Assembly: GCF_001025175.1 (NCBI RefSeq)
Contig: NZ_AP012324.1
Coordinates: 372,001 to 436,000, forward strand
Length of the DNA stretch: 64,000 bases
From: Bifidobacterium breve DSM 20213 = JCM 1192
GTDB lineage: Bacteria > Actinomycetota > Actinomycetes > Actinomycetales > Bifidobacteriaceae
Direction of reading: 5' to 3'
Shown in pieces: positions 26,432 to 36,039 of this stretch. A program made the position numbers and the translations under genes. The first letter of the stretch is position 1; each line of letters starts with the position of its first letter. The notes under the pieces are model-generated. The model did not search any database. It was given only the letters and a program-made list of their open reading frames with translations, and had not been told where the DNA came from.

Positions 26432-27334
26432 TTACGAACGGTCGGCGAGGATCTGGAGAGGCTCGTATCGCATGACGAACACGATGCCGACCAGCGCGGA
26501 AATCAGTGTCAGTCCGAGGCCGATCAGTATCAGCTGTCCGACCACCGCAAGATTCACGGTGGCGTTGATTTCGCTCACATAATCGACTGCCTGACTCATG
26601 ACGCCACACATGCCACCAGGCTGCCCGCCTTGTGAGTCGCCGTTACCTGATGAGGAATCATTGCCAGACGAACCGGATTCAGAATTGTATGAGTCCGAGC
26701 CGTCGACGGAAGACGAGCCAGAGTCACCGGAGGAATTGGAGCTGGAATCGCCGTTTCCGGTGGAAGTATTGCCGCCGGAAGCCCCGGAGCCACCTGGTCC
26801 GCCGCCCATATCACCGCCGGGCCCACCCTGACCTTGCTGATTGGAAGAGCCTGAGTCAGACGATGAATCCAAAGAGTTCGCCGCGTTCGCGGTGCTGGTC
26901 TCCACCGGTTGGAAGGAATCGGTGCCGGAGACGCCGGTGCTTTCCGAGTAGTACGACGAAACGGAAACGCTGGAGGCTTTGGCGTATTTCTGGTAGTCGG
27001 CCAAGGTCAGGTTGCTGCTGTCGAGAGCACCACGCATGGTATCGAAGTCAGGCGCGCTGTCCGAATCAGATGAATCAGACGAATCCGAGGAGCCAGATGA
27101 CGAATCGCTCGACTGCGATTCGCGCGCCTGTTCCATCAGTTTGCTGCGGTCCACGCTGATCGTCGCGGTCACCGAAGTGTTGACCAGCCCGGTCTCGCGC
27201 GCATTGTCGGCGGCATTGCGAATCGCCAATCCGATGGTGGCCGCCGCGGCGATAATCGCCACGATCAGCACGATGAGAATATTGCGGCCCTTATTCCGTA
27301 TTACCGTTTTCCAGGCGTTGTTGAGCACGAACAT
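26432..27334 (-). CDS. FtsX-like ABC permease, shortened
   Basis: 300 residues from ATG 27334, where GGAAG precedes the start. One membrane helix at the N-terminus (ILIVLIVAIIAAAATIGLAI) and one at the C-terminus (LILIGLGLTLISALVGIVFV) are present, where the family normally has one plus three helices around a large extracellular domain. The middle is a low-complexity Ser/Gly/Asp region of about 130 residues (SDSSSGSSDSSDSSDSDS and GGPGG repeats). The C-terminal VMRYEPLQILADRS resembles the conserved end of intact homologues. Two helices seem lost by an internal deletion, so transport function is doubtful unless it acts as a surface-exposed anchor. Its ATPase lies downstream. Confidence 0.75.
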   Translation of the reverse strand: MFVLNNAWKTVIRNKGRNILIVLIVAIIAAAATIGLAIRNAADNARETGLVNTSVTATISVDRSKLMEQARESQSSDSSSGSSDSSDSSDSDSAPDFDTMRGALDSSNLTLADYQKYAKASSVSVSSYYSESTGVSGTDSFQPVETSTANAANSLDSSSDSGSSNQQGQGGPGGDMGGGPGGSGASGGNTSTGNGDSSSNSSGDSGSSSVDGSDSYNSESGSSGNDSSSGNGDSQGGQPGGMCGVMSQAVDYVSEINATVNLAVVGQLILIGLGLTLISALVGIVFVMRYEPLQILADRS

Positions 27335-27575
27335 GATGCTTCCCTTGGGCCGGTCCAAGATGGACTGATTGATACGTAGTGCGATTCGCGGGGCGCGCTT
27401 GCCGGTGCGCTTGCGAATCGTCTGGGAACCACTATCGAATCCGCCGATGATTGCGCACTAAAGCGAGCCTGATAGCTGCCGGCAACTTAGATTTCACTTA
27501 TCTGGAGCTTTTCTGAGAGCTTTCTGGGCGCGCCGGCCGTTCGAAAGTGTTGCTACCAGAGCAGTGTGCCCTCTT

Positions 27576-27698
27576 TGTGGCAGAACGTTCGCGTCTCAAC
27601 GAGGGGCACGCGAAGTTTCTGCCGTTTGACCGACTCGAAACGGCAGAAACTTCGCGGGGTATTCGTCGCTCCGTGCGATTTCTGCCGTTTCTGCCACA
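27576..27698. repeat. nested palindromes with TTTCTGCCGTTT core
   Basis: A perfect 19-bp stem at 27609-27627 / 27638-27656 (CGCGAAGTTTCTGCCGTTT) with a 10-base loop, enclosed by TGTGGCAG (27576-27583) and CTGCCACA (27691-27698) and by further copies of the TTTCTGCC motif. It lies in the 461-base space between the permease start and lemA; the rest of that space has no gene. Confidence 0.8.
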
Positions 27699-27795
27699 CT
27701 CCAAGGACGTAGTCCAGGCGAATGCCGTAAAAATCTCCTGTTTTCACGCGATGTGTGGAAGAATGGTCACTGAAGGGCCCAGCAAAGGAGCATAT

Positions 27796-28374
27796 ATGAG
27801 TGCAGGTCTGATTATCACCATTGTCGTTGTCGTCGTTATCGTTGCGTTGATCGTTTGGGCGGTCGGTGCCTACAACAACCTCGTTACTCTCAAGAACCGC
27901 GTAAAGAACGGCTGGGCGCAGATCGACGTGCAGCTCAAGCAGCGCGCCGACCTGATCCCGAATCTGGTGAACACCGTCAAAGGCTATGCCACCCATGAAT
28001 CCGAGGTGTTCACTCAGGTGACCGCCGCCCGCGCCGGCGTGGTGGCTGCGGCCAACGATCCGAACGCCACCACCGCTCAGCGTGCCGCCGCCGAAAACCA
28101 GCTGTCCCGTGCACTGGTCAATCTGCAGGCCACCGCCGAGGCATACCCGCAGCTGCAAGCCAACCAGAACTTCATGGATCTGCAAGCCCAGCTCAAGGAC
28201 CTTGAGAACAAGATCGCCTACGCGCGCCAGTTCTACAATGATGTGGTCCTGAAGCTCAACACCGCCATTGAAACCGTGCCGACCAACATTATCGCCGGTC
28301 TCTTCCACTTCGAGCAGGCCCAGTACTTCGAGGCGGATGACGCCTCGCGCCAGGCTCCTCAAGTCAAGTTCTGA
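27796..28374 (+). CDS. lemA: LemA family protein
   Basis: 192 residues from ATG 27796; AAAGGAG precedes. A single N-terminal membrane helix (residues 5-23) is followed by the conserved LemA helical bundle: [40 protein letters not shown], and the C-terminal [19 protein letters not shown]. Role unknown; in many Firmicutes and Actinobacteria the gene sits beside TPM or DUF2207 proteins, as it does here. Likely membrane-bound with the bundle outside or inside unresolved. 65 bases before the DUF2207 gene. Confidence 0.93.
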   Translation: MSAGLIITIVVVVVIVALIVWAVGAYNNLVTLKNRVKNGWAQIDVQLKQRADLIPNLVNTVKGYATHESEVFTQVTAARAGVVAAANDPNATTAQRAAAENQLSRALVNLQATAEAYPQLQANQNFMDLQAQLKDLENKIAYARQFYNDVVLKLNTAIETVPTNIIAGLFHFEQAQYFEADDASRQAPQVKF

Positions 28375-28439
28375 TGATGTGAAGGCCCGCTAGGCAACAG
28401 CCAAGCGGGCCTTATTGCTGGTCGTTAGGGGAAGACTGT

Positions 28440-30695
28440 ATGAAGAAGCGATTTATCCGTGCTGGTGTTATCAGTGCGCTGATTACGTTTGCGGTGGCAT
28501 GCTTTGCCGCATTGATGATGGTCATAATGCCAGCTGGCGATTCTGCGGATCTCAGCTATCGCACGCTTGACTATGACGTGACCGCCACTGCGGATGGCAA
28601 TCTCAAGGTCACGCAGCGTATCGATGTCAAGCTTCGCGATCGTTCTGATGATGACGGAGATCGCCCTTGGAAGCAGCTCTTTCAGCAATATTCACTGGCT
28701 CCCGGCAACTTGACTGATATTACCGATATCAGTGTGCGCAACGTCACTGATGGCATCGATTATGCCCAGCAGACCGAGCCCAAACTGCCCAGTGCCGTGT
28801 CTTCCAACGAGGCATGGAACAGCGATTATGCCAACCATTGGTATATCGCCGACGTCAGTGCGAGCAGTGACAATCCCCAGCCCTACACGCCAGGCACGGA
28901 CGGTATACAGGTCGGGGAGTCCTCAAAGAGCGCCAAAACCGTGGAGATAGGCTGGAATATCCCGGTAACCACCGAAGCCAACAGCATGAAGTTCGAAGTG
29001 AGCTTCACCATGCACAATGTGGCTACCAAGTGGCAGGACGTCGCCTCATTCCAATGGGAACCGTTCGGCAAAAAGAACCAAGTGCCCATTGGCACGGTCA
29101 CCGGCACTGTGCACTTCCCCGAAGGTATCACCGGCAAAACCTCATGGGCATGGTTGCACACCGAACGCACCTCCGCAACCAAGCGGGAGTCGGACGGCAG
29201 CTACACGTTCACGGCCTACAACATCCGTACGGGCGACTATCTGGACGTGGTCGCGGCCTTTGACTCCAGCAAAGCCGGGGATATGGCCCGCACCCAGCCC
29301 GGTGACCATCTCAACGACCTCAAAACCAGTGAATACAACCAGCAGCAACGTTGGCTTGACCGTCAACGGCTCGCCGCTCGAATCCGGCTCATCGGCTGGA
29401 TTGCCACCATCGTGATCGGCTTGGCGCTGTGCATATGGGGCGTATGGGCCGCCATCGCAAGCAACCGTCGCGCGCAATACCACGGCGACATCGAATACTG
29501 GCGTGACCAGCCCGGTATCAGCCCGGCTTCGGCGGCCAGACTCATCAAGGTTGTGGATTTGAGCGTCACCGGTGATTCCTCCGACCGTGAGCTGACGGCC
29601 ACCATGCTTTCACTGGCCGTCAAAAAGGCCATCGCCATCTATCCTGGTCCTGCGGACATGTACCGAGGCATCGATATGAGCCAGGCCACTCCAGTGGGTC
29701 TGATCCAGATGATTACTGCGGACCCCGGCAAAATGAACGCGGCACGCAACACCAGCACCATCGTGATTCTGCCGGCCAGCCTTGATGCGGCGTCCAATAT
29801 CGAACAACTTGGTCTGAGCCAATCCGAGGAAGCGCTGCTCGCTCTGCTGATTACCATCTCTCAGCGCGTCGGCTGCCCGGTATTCGACCTGAACCAGATG
29901 AAGAACGTCTGCAAGGACTGGGCAAGCGGCTATCTGGAGCTCAATAAATTCACGGATTCATGCGCGGCTGAATACTCTCCATTGACCAGTACGGCGTCTT
30001 CCCAATGGGCTGTTGCCGGTGTGCTCGCTGTGGTGCTTGGCCTCGGAGCCTTGATCGTCAATGGGACCACTGGTTTTATGGTGGCCGGCATGATCACCGG
30101 TTCGCCGCTTCTGCTGGTCGGTCTGTTCTGTCTGTTGGGCGGCACGTCAACCGCACTGACCGAACCGGGTCATGAGATGGCGGGACGGTGTCTGGGCCTG
30201 AAGCGCTACATGCAGGACTTCTCGAACTTTGCCGACCGTGGCGCTGCCGACATAGCCATGTGGGATTGGTATATGGTGTACGCCGCTGCATTCGGCATCT
30301 CCGAGCGCGTGATGAAGGAACTGGCCAAGGCCTACCCGCAGGTCAACGACCCGGCATGGCTGGATGCCAATGCCGCAGGAACGTTGTTCTACTGGAACTA
30401 CAGGCCATATGGCTGGTACGGCGGCCGTTACTACGGTGATTCCGCAACGGCCGATCAAGGTAGCCTCGGTGCTGCAGGGCCGGTTCCGGCGTACGGTGGC
30501 ACATCGTTCGCCGGTGGGTTCTCCGACCTTGGTTCACAGCTGTCCGCAGGGTTCGCGGACATCAGCTCGACCATTCAGGCGGCAGCGCCTTCATCCGATT
30601 CCGGTGGCGATTTCGGTAGCTTCGGTTCCGGCGGCGGTAGCGGCTTCGGAGGTTCATTCGGCGGCTCCGGTGGCGGTTCATTCGGAGGCCGCTGA
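28440..30695 (+). CDS. DUF2207 predicted membrane protein
   Basis: 751 residues. N-terminal membrane helix (ISALITFAVACFAALMMVIM), then a DUF2207 ectodomain (DYDVTATADGNLKVTQRIDV at its start), a helix near residue 315 (LIGWIATIVIGLALCIWGVW), a cytoplasmic part, and two further helices near residues 520-565. The last 50 residues are a Gly/Ser/Phe tail (GGSFGGSGGGSFGGR), typical of the family. Genetically linked to LemA upstream; function unknown. Its TGA overlaps the ATG of a related downstream gene by one base, which indicates coupled translation. Confidence 0.9.
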   Translation: MKKRFIRAGVISALITFAVACFAALMMVIMPAGDSADLSYRTLDYDVTATADGNLKVTQRIDVKLRDRSDDDGDRPWKQLFQQYSLAPGNLTDITDISVRNVTDGIDYAQQTEPKLPSAVSSNEAWNSDYANHWYIADVSASSDNPQPYTPGTDGIQVGESSKSAKTVEIGWNIPVTTEANSMKFEVSFTMHNVATKWQDVASFQWEPFGKKNQVPIGTVTGTVHFPEGITGKTSWAWLHTERTSATKRESDGSYTFTAYNIRTGDYLDVVAAFDSSKAGDMARTQPGDHLNDLKTSEYNQQQRWLDRQRLAARIRLIGWIATIVIGLALCIWGVWAAIASNRRAQYHGDIEYWRDQPGISPASAARLIKVVDLSVTGDSSDRELTATMLSLAVKKAIAIYPGPADMYRGIDMSQATPVGLIQMITADPGKMNAARNTSTIVILPASLDAASNIEQLGLSQSEEALLALLITISQRVGCPVFDLNQMKNVCKDWASGYLELNKFTDSCAAEYSPLTSTASSQWAVAGVLAVVLGLGALIVNGTTGFMVAGMITGSPLLLVGLFCLLGGTSTALTEPGHEMAGRCLGLKRYMQDFSNFADRGAADIAMWDWYMVYAAAFGISERVMKELAKAYPQVNDPAWLDANAAGTLFYWNYRPYGWYGGRYYGDSATADQGSLGAAGPVPAYGGTSFAGGFSDLGSQLSAGFADISSTIQAAAPSSDSGGDFGSFGSGGGSGFGGSFGGSGGGSFGGR

Positions 30696-32513
30696 TGAGG
30701 CATCGCACGATACGCTCCATCATCGCCATGTTGATCACTGCCGCGACCATCACGGCGATACTCATCGTGACACTGCTCATCTTCAATTGGTTTACCGCCG
30801 ATCACCCGAAACGGTCGTACCGCAGCCTCGACTATGAGGTGGCCGTGCAGCCCAACGGCGACCTCAAGGTCACCCAGCACATCGACATGAAGCTGGACAG
30901 TCGAGGCAAGAACAAGCCGTGGAAGCAGCTGTATTAGACCTACGAAATCAACGAATACAATCTTTCGGACATCACCGACATCTCCGTCACCAATACGACC
31001 ACTGGCGAAACGTACACGCAGCTTAAAGGGAGATCCGCTGCAGCCGGCCGATGTGAATGGCGACGAAGCGTGGAACAGCCACTACGCCAAACACTGGTAT
31101 GTGGTGGCCACGAACCGGATCGACACTGAAGCCTACGCCTACCAGCCCGGCAAGGATGGCATCCCGATCTACCAGACCTGGGATGAGTACCAGGATTACG
31201 ATCAGGGTATTTCCGGTCGAAAGATGCAGCTTCTGGAAATCGGTTGGAACATTCCGGCCACCACCAAAGCCAAAAGCCTGAAATTCGAGGTGACGATGGC
31301 CCTGGTGGGCGCCACCACGCTCTACAGCGATGTGGCCAAGTTCCAGTGGGAGCCGGTCAGCGAGCTCAACGAAACGCCCATCGGCAAAGTGACTGGCACC
31401 GTGCGATTCCCCAACGGCATCACGGCTAGCAACTCCTGGGCTTGGCTGCACTATTCGGGCGTTTCAACCACCGAACGAGGTGAAAACGGCGAGCTGAAGT
31501 TCGCGGCGAACAACGTGCGCGTGGGCCGCTACCTTGATCTGGTCGCCACCTTCGATTCGTCTGGAATGCACGACACCTCCGGAGGCAAGGCCGGCCAACA
31601 ATATACGCCGGCAGGCGACTGGATTCGCAAGCGGGATTATGACAGTCTAGCCGAGCTCAAGCAGTCCGAAAAAGATAAGGAAGCACAGGCGCGCGCCGAG
31701 CAACGTAACACAGTAAAGAAGTGGGCCATCACGCTTGGTATAGGTTTGGGAATCAGCCTAATCGCACTGATTATGGCAATCTTCGGATTCGTGCATGTGC
31801 ACCTTGCGGTCAGAAGGCGGGATGCCATGTACGTTCACGACATTCCGCAGATCGGGCCGGTGAGCGTGGCGCGTATCGCCTCGATTATGGGACTGGCACC
31901 AAAACATGGCTACGATCATCGCCAGACCGCCGCCACCCTGCTCTCGCTGGCAGCCAAGGGCGCAATCGCCATATATCCCGGGCCGGCGAGCCTGTATGGG
32001 GGCGTCGAGCTGACTGGGCTTGCGGCCAAGACGCGGCCGTTGGCTTTGCGGGCGGTGAGTCAGATGCTGAGTGGGAGCGGGGCTGCGGATTTGGCGCTCT
32101 GGGACCAGCATCTTGTTTATGCCACGGCGGTGGGCATGTCCAAACGAACGCTGCGGGAACTTGCCAAAGCATATCCGCAGATTCAGAACCCTGACTGGTT
32201 GGACGATAATGCCACAGATTCGTTGGTGTATTGGAACTTCCGGTACGCCTCGATTGGCGATACCCATGATGGCTCGTCGCGTGCGAGCACCGGCGATGGC
32301 ACTGGCCTTGGTTTCGGTCTTGGCCCGGCAGACTCCGACCACTTGGGTGCCAGCTTCGGCGGCATCCTCGATTTCGGCGCGCAACTAGGCTCCGGATTCA
32401 ACGAAATCAGCGCCACGATCCGAGGCGCAGCCCCAGCATCGGCATCCATCGACGGATCCAGCGGCAGCTTCTCAGGCGGTGGATCCGGCGGAGGCTCATT
32501 CGGCGGACGGTAA
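30695..32513 (+). pseudogene. second DUF2207 gene, broken by amber codon and frameshift
   Basis: A paralogue of the upstream gene. ATG 30695 opens 80 codons ending at TAG (30935-30937), at the place where the intact paralogue has Gln (LFQQYSL versus LY-stop-TYEI). Translation beyond the stop continues to match (TYEINEYNLSDITDISVTN). Near 31025-31032 the frame changes: from about 31031 the next frame matches NGDEAWNSHYAKHWY (paralogue SSNEAWNSDYANHWY) and stays open to 32513. The C-terminal part ends GGGSGGGSFGGR, like its neighbour, but lacks the middle two helices. One stop and one frameshift make it a recent pseudogene; 31053-32513 alone could still give a 486-residue product. Confidence 0.85.
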
Positions 32514-32535
32514 TGGGGAAGTACTTAAGCAATTA

Positions 32536-32567
32536 AAAAGCCCGGTGTCGTAGGACATCGGGCTTTT
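32536..32567 (+). terminator. terminator after DUF2207 genes
   Basis: AAAAGCCCGGTGTC pairs with GACATCGGGCTTTT over a 4-base loop (one G-T pair). Between here and 32816 no gene is seen. Confidence 0.9.
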
Positions 32568-32816
32568 CACCTATAACTGAGGTTAAGGAAAACCTCGGCA
32601 GTCAGGCCCAACGGGGCGAAAGTCTGTGGCGCCGCCTAGAAGATTGCCCCGAAGTTGACGCGACCTTTCTGCTAGCAAACATCATACCCAGTATCCATCG
32701 AACCTTCCCCGTACACTGAGTGGACCACATCAAGGGGCTATTGACGTGGTGCCTTGGTGCGGTGTCATTGCGCCAGCCGGTGTAATGGCTACCTATAACT
32801 CAATAAGGAGGTTCTC

Positions 32817-33017
32817 ATGGGAGGAAACGACCGTGACAACCGTCCGAGATCTGACCGGCAATACCGGGAAGGCCTGATGACGGGCCTGTTGATAGCCTTG
32901 GCCAACCAAGTTGGACAGGGATGGTCGACGGCCATTATCATCGGCCACACCGGTGCTGCTTGGTCTGAGTCTCAGGCGAGGCCGCTGATTCGTCAGCGGA
33001 ACAGCCGGAACCTTTGA
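32817..33017 (+). CDS. small hypothetical protein
   Basis: 66 codons after a very good ribosome site (AAGGAGG, six bases before ATG 32817), which is the main reason to accept it. The middle (LMTGLLIALANQVGQGWSTAIII) is mildly hydrophobic; the ends are charged. No family recognised. A hairpin (33005-33029) overlaps its end. It may be a real short peptide or a decayed gene start. Confidence 0.4.
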   Translation: MGGNDRDNRPRSDRQYREGLMTGLLIALANQVGQGWSTAIIIGHTGAAWSESQARPLIRQRNSRNL

Positions 33018-33029
33018 CGGGTTCCGGCC
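33005..33029 (+). terminator. 9-bp hairpin, possible terminator
   Basis: GCCGGAACC pairs with GGTTCCGGC across 7 bases, inside a larger GAGGCCG/CCCCTC frame. No T-run. Confidence 0.5.
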
Positions 33030-33142
33030 CCTCGTCTTCACTTAAGCCTTGTGGAGTGAAATCCAGCGGAATGCCTACGCTGGGATATGGATAGACAGCT
33101 GGCTGCACTCGCTGCAGCCACCCACCAATGAAGGGAATTGCC

Positions 33143-34006
33143 ATGACATTGTTCCGTCAGCTCGGACCGTTCTCCACCACCGCCATCGGTCACGGCGAAA
33201 TGCCGCTGACCATCGAAAACAACCGCGGCCACGAGGTCGGCATCGAAACCCTGCACGCTTCGTTGGATGCCGGATGCCGCCATATCGACACCGCATGGGC
33301 CTATTACTGCTCCGGTGGCGAGGAGCAGACCGGCGAGAAGCTGGTGCGCGAGGCCCTTGAAACGTGGAAGGGTCCGAAGGATGAGGTACTGGTAGCCACC
33401 AAGGTGGGCCACTTCCGCAACTTCACCGACGACCGCCCCACGTGGGATGTGGATGGCCGTCCGGAGAATCTGATTCGCCGTGGCAAGGAGAGCGCACTGG
33501 CGCTCGGTGTCGATACCATCGACCTGCTGTACTTCCACCGTCCGGATCCGAAGGTGCCGTACAGCGAGTCCGTTGAGGCCATCAAGCAGCTGGTGGACGA
33601 GGGCGTGGCCCGCGAAGCTGGTATCTCCAACGCTTCCATTGAACAGATCGACATCGCACGTGGCATTCTCGGCGACAAGCTCGTGGCTGTGCAGAATCAG
33701 TACTCGCCTATTCACTTGCACACTCAGGACACGCTCGACTACTGTGCCAAGGTCGGTCTGGCATTCGTGTGCTGGAGCCCGCTCGGCGGCTACCGTCACC
33801 CCTATGACGAGACCAAGTTCGATCCGTTCCGCGAGGTCGCCGCGGCTCACGGCGTGAGCTACCAGCAGGTCGTGCTGGCGTGGGAGCTTGCCAAGGGCGA
33901 TCACATGTTCGTGATTCCCGGAGCCCACCACCCCGAGACCATCCTCGACTCCCTCAAGGCTGACCAGCTCGAGCTCACCCCCGAAGAGCTCGCCAAGCTC
34001 GGCTGA
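33143..34006 (+). CDS. aldo/keto reductase
   Basis: 287 residues from ATG 33143; AAGGGA lies six bases upstream, favouring it over ATG 33128. The (beta/alpha)8 reductase family is recognised by HIDTAWAYY (catalytic Asp and Tyr), VATKVGHF (catalytic Lys) and YFHRPDP (His). KPILFASTG-like signatures are absent; the C-terminal VIPGAHHPETI segment binds the NADPH phosphate region. Substrate is unknown; it stands alone between a small hypothetical gene and the 34.05-kb palindrome cluster. Confidence 0.9.
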   Translation: MTLFRQLGPFSTTAIGHGEMPLTIENNRGHEVGIETLHASLDAGCRHIDTAWAYYCSGGEEQTGEKLVREALETWKGPKDEVLVATKVGHFRNFTDDRPTWDVDGRPENLIRRGKESALALGVDTIDLLYFHRPDPKVPYSESVEAIKQLVDEGVAREAGISNASIEQIDIARGILGDKLVAVQNQYSPIHLHTQDTLDYCAKVGLAFVCWSPLGGYRHPYDETKFDPFREVAAAHGVSYQQVVLAWELAKGDHMFVIPGAHHPETILDSLKADQLELTPEELAKLG

Positions 34007-34049
34007 GTGTTCCGGTTTCTTTGAGAATTTGGGCCACTGACTCATTAGT

Positions 34050-34221
34050 AGCGTCAGAAATTCAGGAAATCATCCCCATTCTCCTAAAATCCTGACGCTG
34101 ACGGTGCCTGAGCGTCAGGATTTTAGGAAAATATCCTTACTTTCCTAAAAATCTGACACTGAGAAGATCGTAGCGTCAGGATTTTAGGAGATCACCTTTT
34201 ATTTCCTGAATTTCTGACGCA
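34050..34221. repeat. three tandem 50-nt palindromes at 61-bp period
   Basis: Inverted repeats at 34050-34099, 34111-34160 and 34172-34221, each beginning AGCGTCAG and ending CTGACGCT or a close variant, with internal TTTTAGGA/TCCTAAAA. Unit length is 50 and spacers are 11 bases, giving a constant 61-base period. The half-sites vary (AAATTCAGGA versus GATTTTAGGA) while complementarity is kept within each unit. Lies between the aldo/keto reductase and nucleoside hydrolase genes. Confidence 0.9.
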
Positions 34222-34273
34222 AGAGTGTCGACAACAGCAATTTCGGAAGAGCGATTCATTGCGAAGGAGTAGT

Positions 34274-35329
34274 ATGCGCAAGAAACTCATCCTCGACCTT
34301 GATACTGGCATCGACGATGCGCTCGCCATCGCCTATGCGCTAGGCAGTGCCGGAGACGCCGATCTCATTGGCATCACTGCCACATACGGCAACGTCGCCG
34401 TGCCTCTGGCCGCGCGCAATGCGCTTGCGGTGCTCCACGCATTTGGACGCGATGACATACCGGTGTATCCCGGCATCGACCATCCCATCGCACCCGCGAA
34501 GTTGCCATTGATGCGCGGCACCACGCCGGATGAACGTGCCGAAGCATACCGTCGTTGGCAGGAGGGCGGTGAGGACGGATGGCAGACCGATACTCCATGG
34601 TCGCCCAGCCCCGGTTCGGTTGCTGTACACCATCCCAATGGAATCGGCGGTGCAGTGCTGCCGGATTCTCCCAGGCAGCCCGAGGCGCCGGGCTCCGCAG
34701 TCGATTTCATCATCGCTGCCGCACGTGAATGCGGGCCGGATTTGACCATCGTACCTACCGGTGCAATGACCACTATGGCCACCGTGTTCCGTAATGCCCC
34801 GGATCTGAAGGATTCCGGCATCAACGTAACGTTGATGGGTGGTTCGCTGACACTACCGGGCAATGTAAGTCCTGCTGCCGAAGCGAACATCTCCCAGGAT
34901 CCCGAGGCCGCTGATTACCTGTTCAAGTGCGGTGCCCGCACCACGATGATTGGCCTCGACGTGACTCATCAGACCGCGCTCACCCGCGAGAAAGCTCATG
35001 AATGGGCCGCTCTGGGAACGCCGGCCGGTGACTTCCTCGTCACCATGACCGATTACTACATCGATTTCTACGTAAAGAACCAGCCGGAAATCCACGGCTG
35101 CGGACTGCATGACCCGCTCGCTGTGGCTGCCGCGCTTGACCCATCATTGGTCACCACGTTCGGTTTCAACCTACAGGTCGATTTGGAGGGCCCGTTCCGT
35201 GGCCGCACCATTGGTGACCGTTCTCGAGTGCAAGACCCGGACAAGCACACGCAAGTGGCGCTCGGGGTCAACGTGCCGGCATTCCTTGACCGCTTCATGC
35301 AACGTGTCACCGCCGTGGTACGCGGGTGA
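34274..35329 (+). CDS. inosine/uridine-preferring nucleoside hydrolase
   Basis: 351 residues from ATG 34274 with GAAGGAG five bases upstream. Splits N-ribosides into base and ribose for purine/pyrimidine salvage. The calcium-binding cluster DLDTGIDDALA (Asp8, Asp10, Asp14, Asp15) is intact, and VAVHHPNGIGGAV and VTLMGGS are further family segments; CGLHDPLAV near residue 277 holds the catalytic-site Asp/His. An insertion-like stretch (EAYRRWQEGGEDGWQTDTPW, about residues 95-114) makes it longer than classical IU-NH. Followed by a terminator. Confidence 0.93.
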   Translation: MRKKLILDLDTGIDDALAIAYALGSAGDADLIGITATYGNVAVPLAARNALAVLHAFGRDDIPVYPGIDHPIAPAKLPLMRGTTPDERAEAYRRWQEGGEDGWQTDTPWSPSPGSVAVHHPNGIGGAVLPDSPRQPEAPGSAVDFIIAAARECGPDLTIVPTGAMTTMATVFRNAPDLKDSGINVTLMGGSLTLPGNVSPAAEANISQDPEAADYLFKCGARTTMIGLDVTHQTALTREKAHEWAALGTPAGDFLVTMTDYYIDFYVKNQPEIHGCGLHDPLAVAAALDPSLVTTFGFNLQVDLEGPFRGRTIGDRSRVQDPDKHTQVALGVNVPAFLDRFMQRVTAVVRG

Positions 35330-35348
35330 CGGACTGATATAACTGAGA

Positions 35349-35376
35349 GGCCTTCTGATCGATTCATCAGAAGGCC
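35349..35376 (+). terminator. terminator of nucleoside hydrolase gene
   Basis: GGCCTTCTGAT pairs with ATCAGAAGGCC over a 6-base loop. Can also serve rimM on the other strand. Confidence 0.85.
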
Positions 35377-35402
35377 CCTCAACATTTGGTGGTAGATAAG
35401 AG

Positions 35403-36017
35403 TTACAGTCCAGGAATTAAACCGCCGGGCGGGTCAAGCGTCAGATACTGCTCGTCCAAATCGATTTCGGGCACCAGCGCTTCCACGAACGGCACCAGCG
35501 CGGTTTTCTCGATGACGTCCTCACCCTTGGAATCCTGACCGGTCACCACCGGCTCGACCAGACGAATCTTCAGCAGCGACTGGGCGGGGGAGTCGACCAC
35601 GTCGACCACCTTGCCTACCACTTGACCAGCGGGCAGCCCTAGGCCATTGCCCTCGGACAGACGAGCCTCGAGGCCGATGAGATCCTTGGGATACCATTCG
35701 TCCGCCTCGAGCATCTCTTCCGCATCGTCGGCCTCGCCATACAGCTCGACGCCGTTCAGTGCCTCGGCGGCAGTACGATCATCCGTGCCCTCAAGTTTGA
35801 GAATCCAACGATCTTTGAATGTGCGCGAGTTCTCAACGATATACTCGGTTTCGCCATCCTGGCTGTAGAGCACGGAATCCGGCTCGAAGCGCCATTCGGG
35901 ATCGTCGGTGTACAAGCGCACGGTGACTTCGCCCTTGAGCCCCTGCGCGCGGCCAATACGAGCGACCCTCAGCAACTCGAGCTGCTGAGGGTCGTCGTGC
36001 ATGTCTTGCTCTGCCAT
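35403..36017 (-). CDS. rimM: 16S rRNA-processing protein RimM
   Basis: 204 residues from ATG 36017; a longer frame starting at 36029 would place the start directly against the ribosome site AAGGA. RimM helps mature the 30S head by binding S19. The N-terminal motif ARIGRAQGLKGEV is diagnostic, and the PRC-barrel part has EWYPKDLIGLEA and LLKIRL plus VPFVEALVPEIDL near the C-terminus. It is the third gene in a rpsP-khpA-rimM order typical of Actinobacteria. Confidence 0.97.
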   Translation of the reverse strand: MAEQDMHDDPQQLELLRVARIGRAQGLKGEVTVRLYTDDPEWRFEPDSVLYSQDGETEYIVENSRTFKDRWILKLEGTDDRTAAEALNGVELYGEADDAEEMLEADEWYPKDLIGLEARLSEGNGLGLPAGQVVGKVVDVVDSPAQSLLKIRLVEPVVTGQDSKGEDVIEKTALVPFVEALVPEIDLDEQYLTLDPPGGLIPGL

Positions 36018-36039
36018 GCTGTGAATCAATCCTTATCGG

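Noticed and set aside
34050-34221. Short regularly spaced repeat as a CRISPR array
   Set aside because: Units are palindromes of 50 bases that differ from each other, with constant 11-base spacers; no identical repeats, unique spacers or cas genes.
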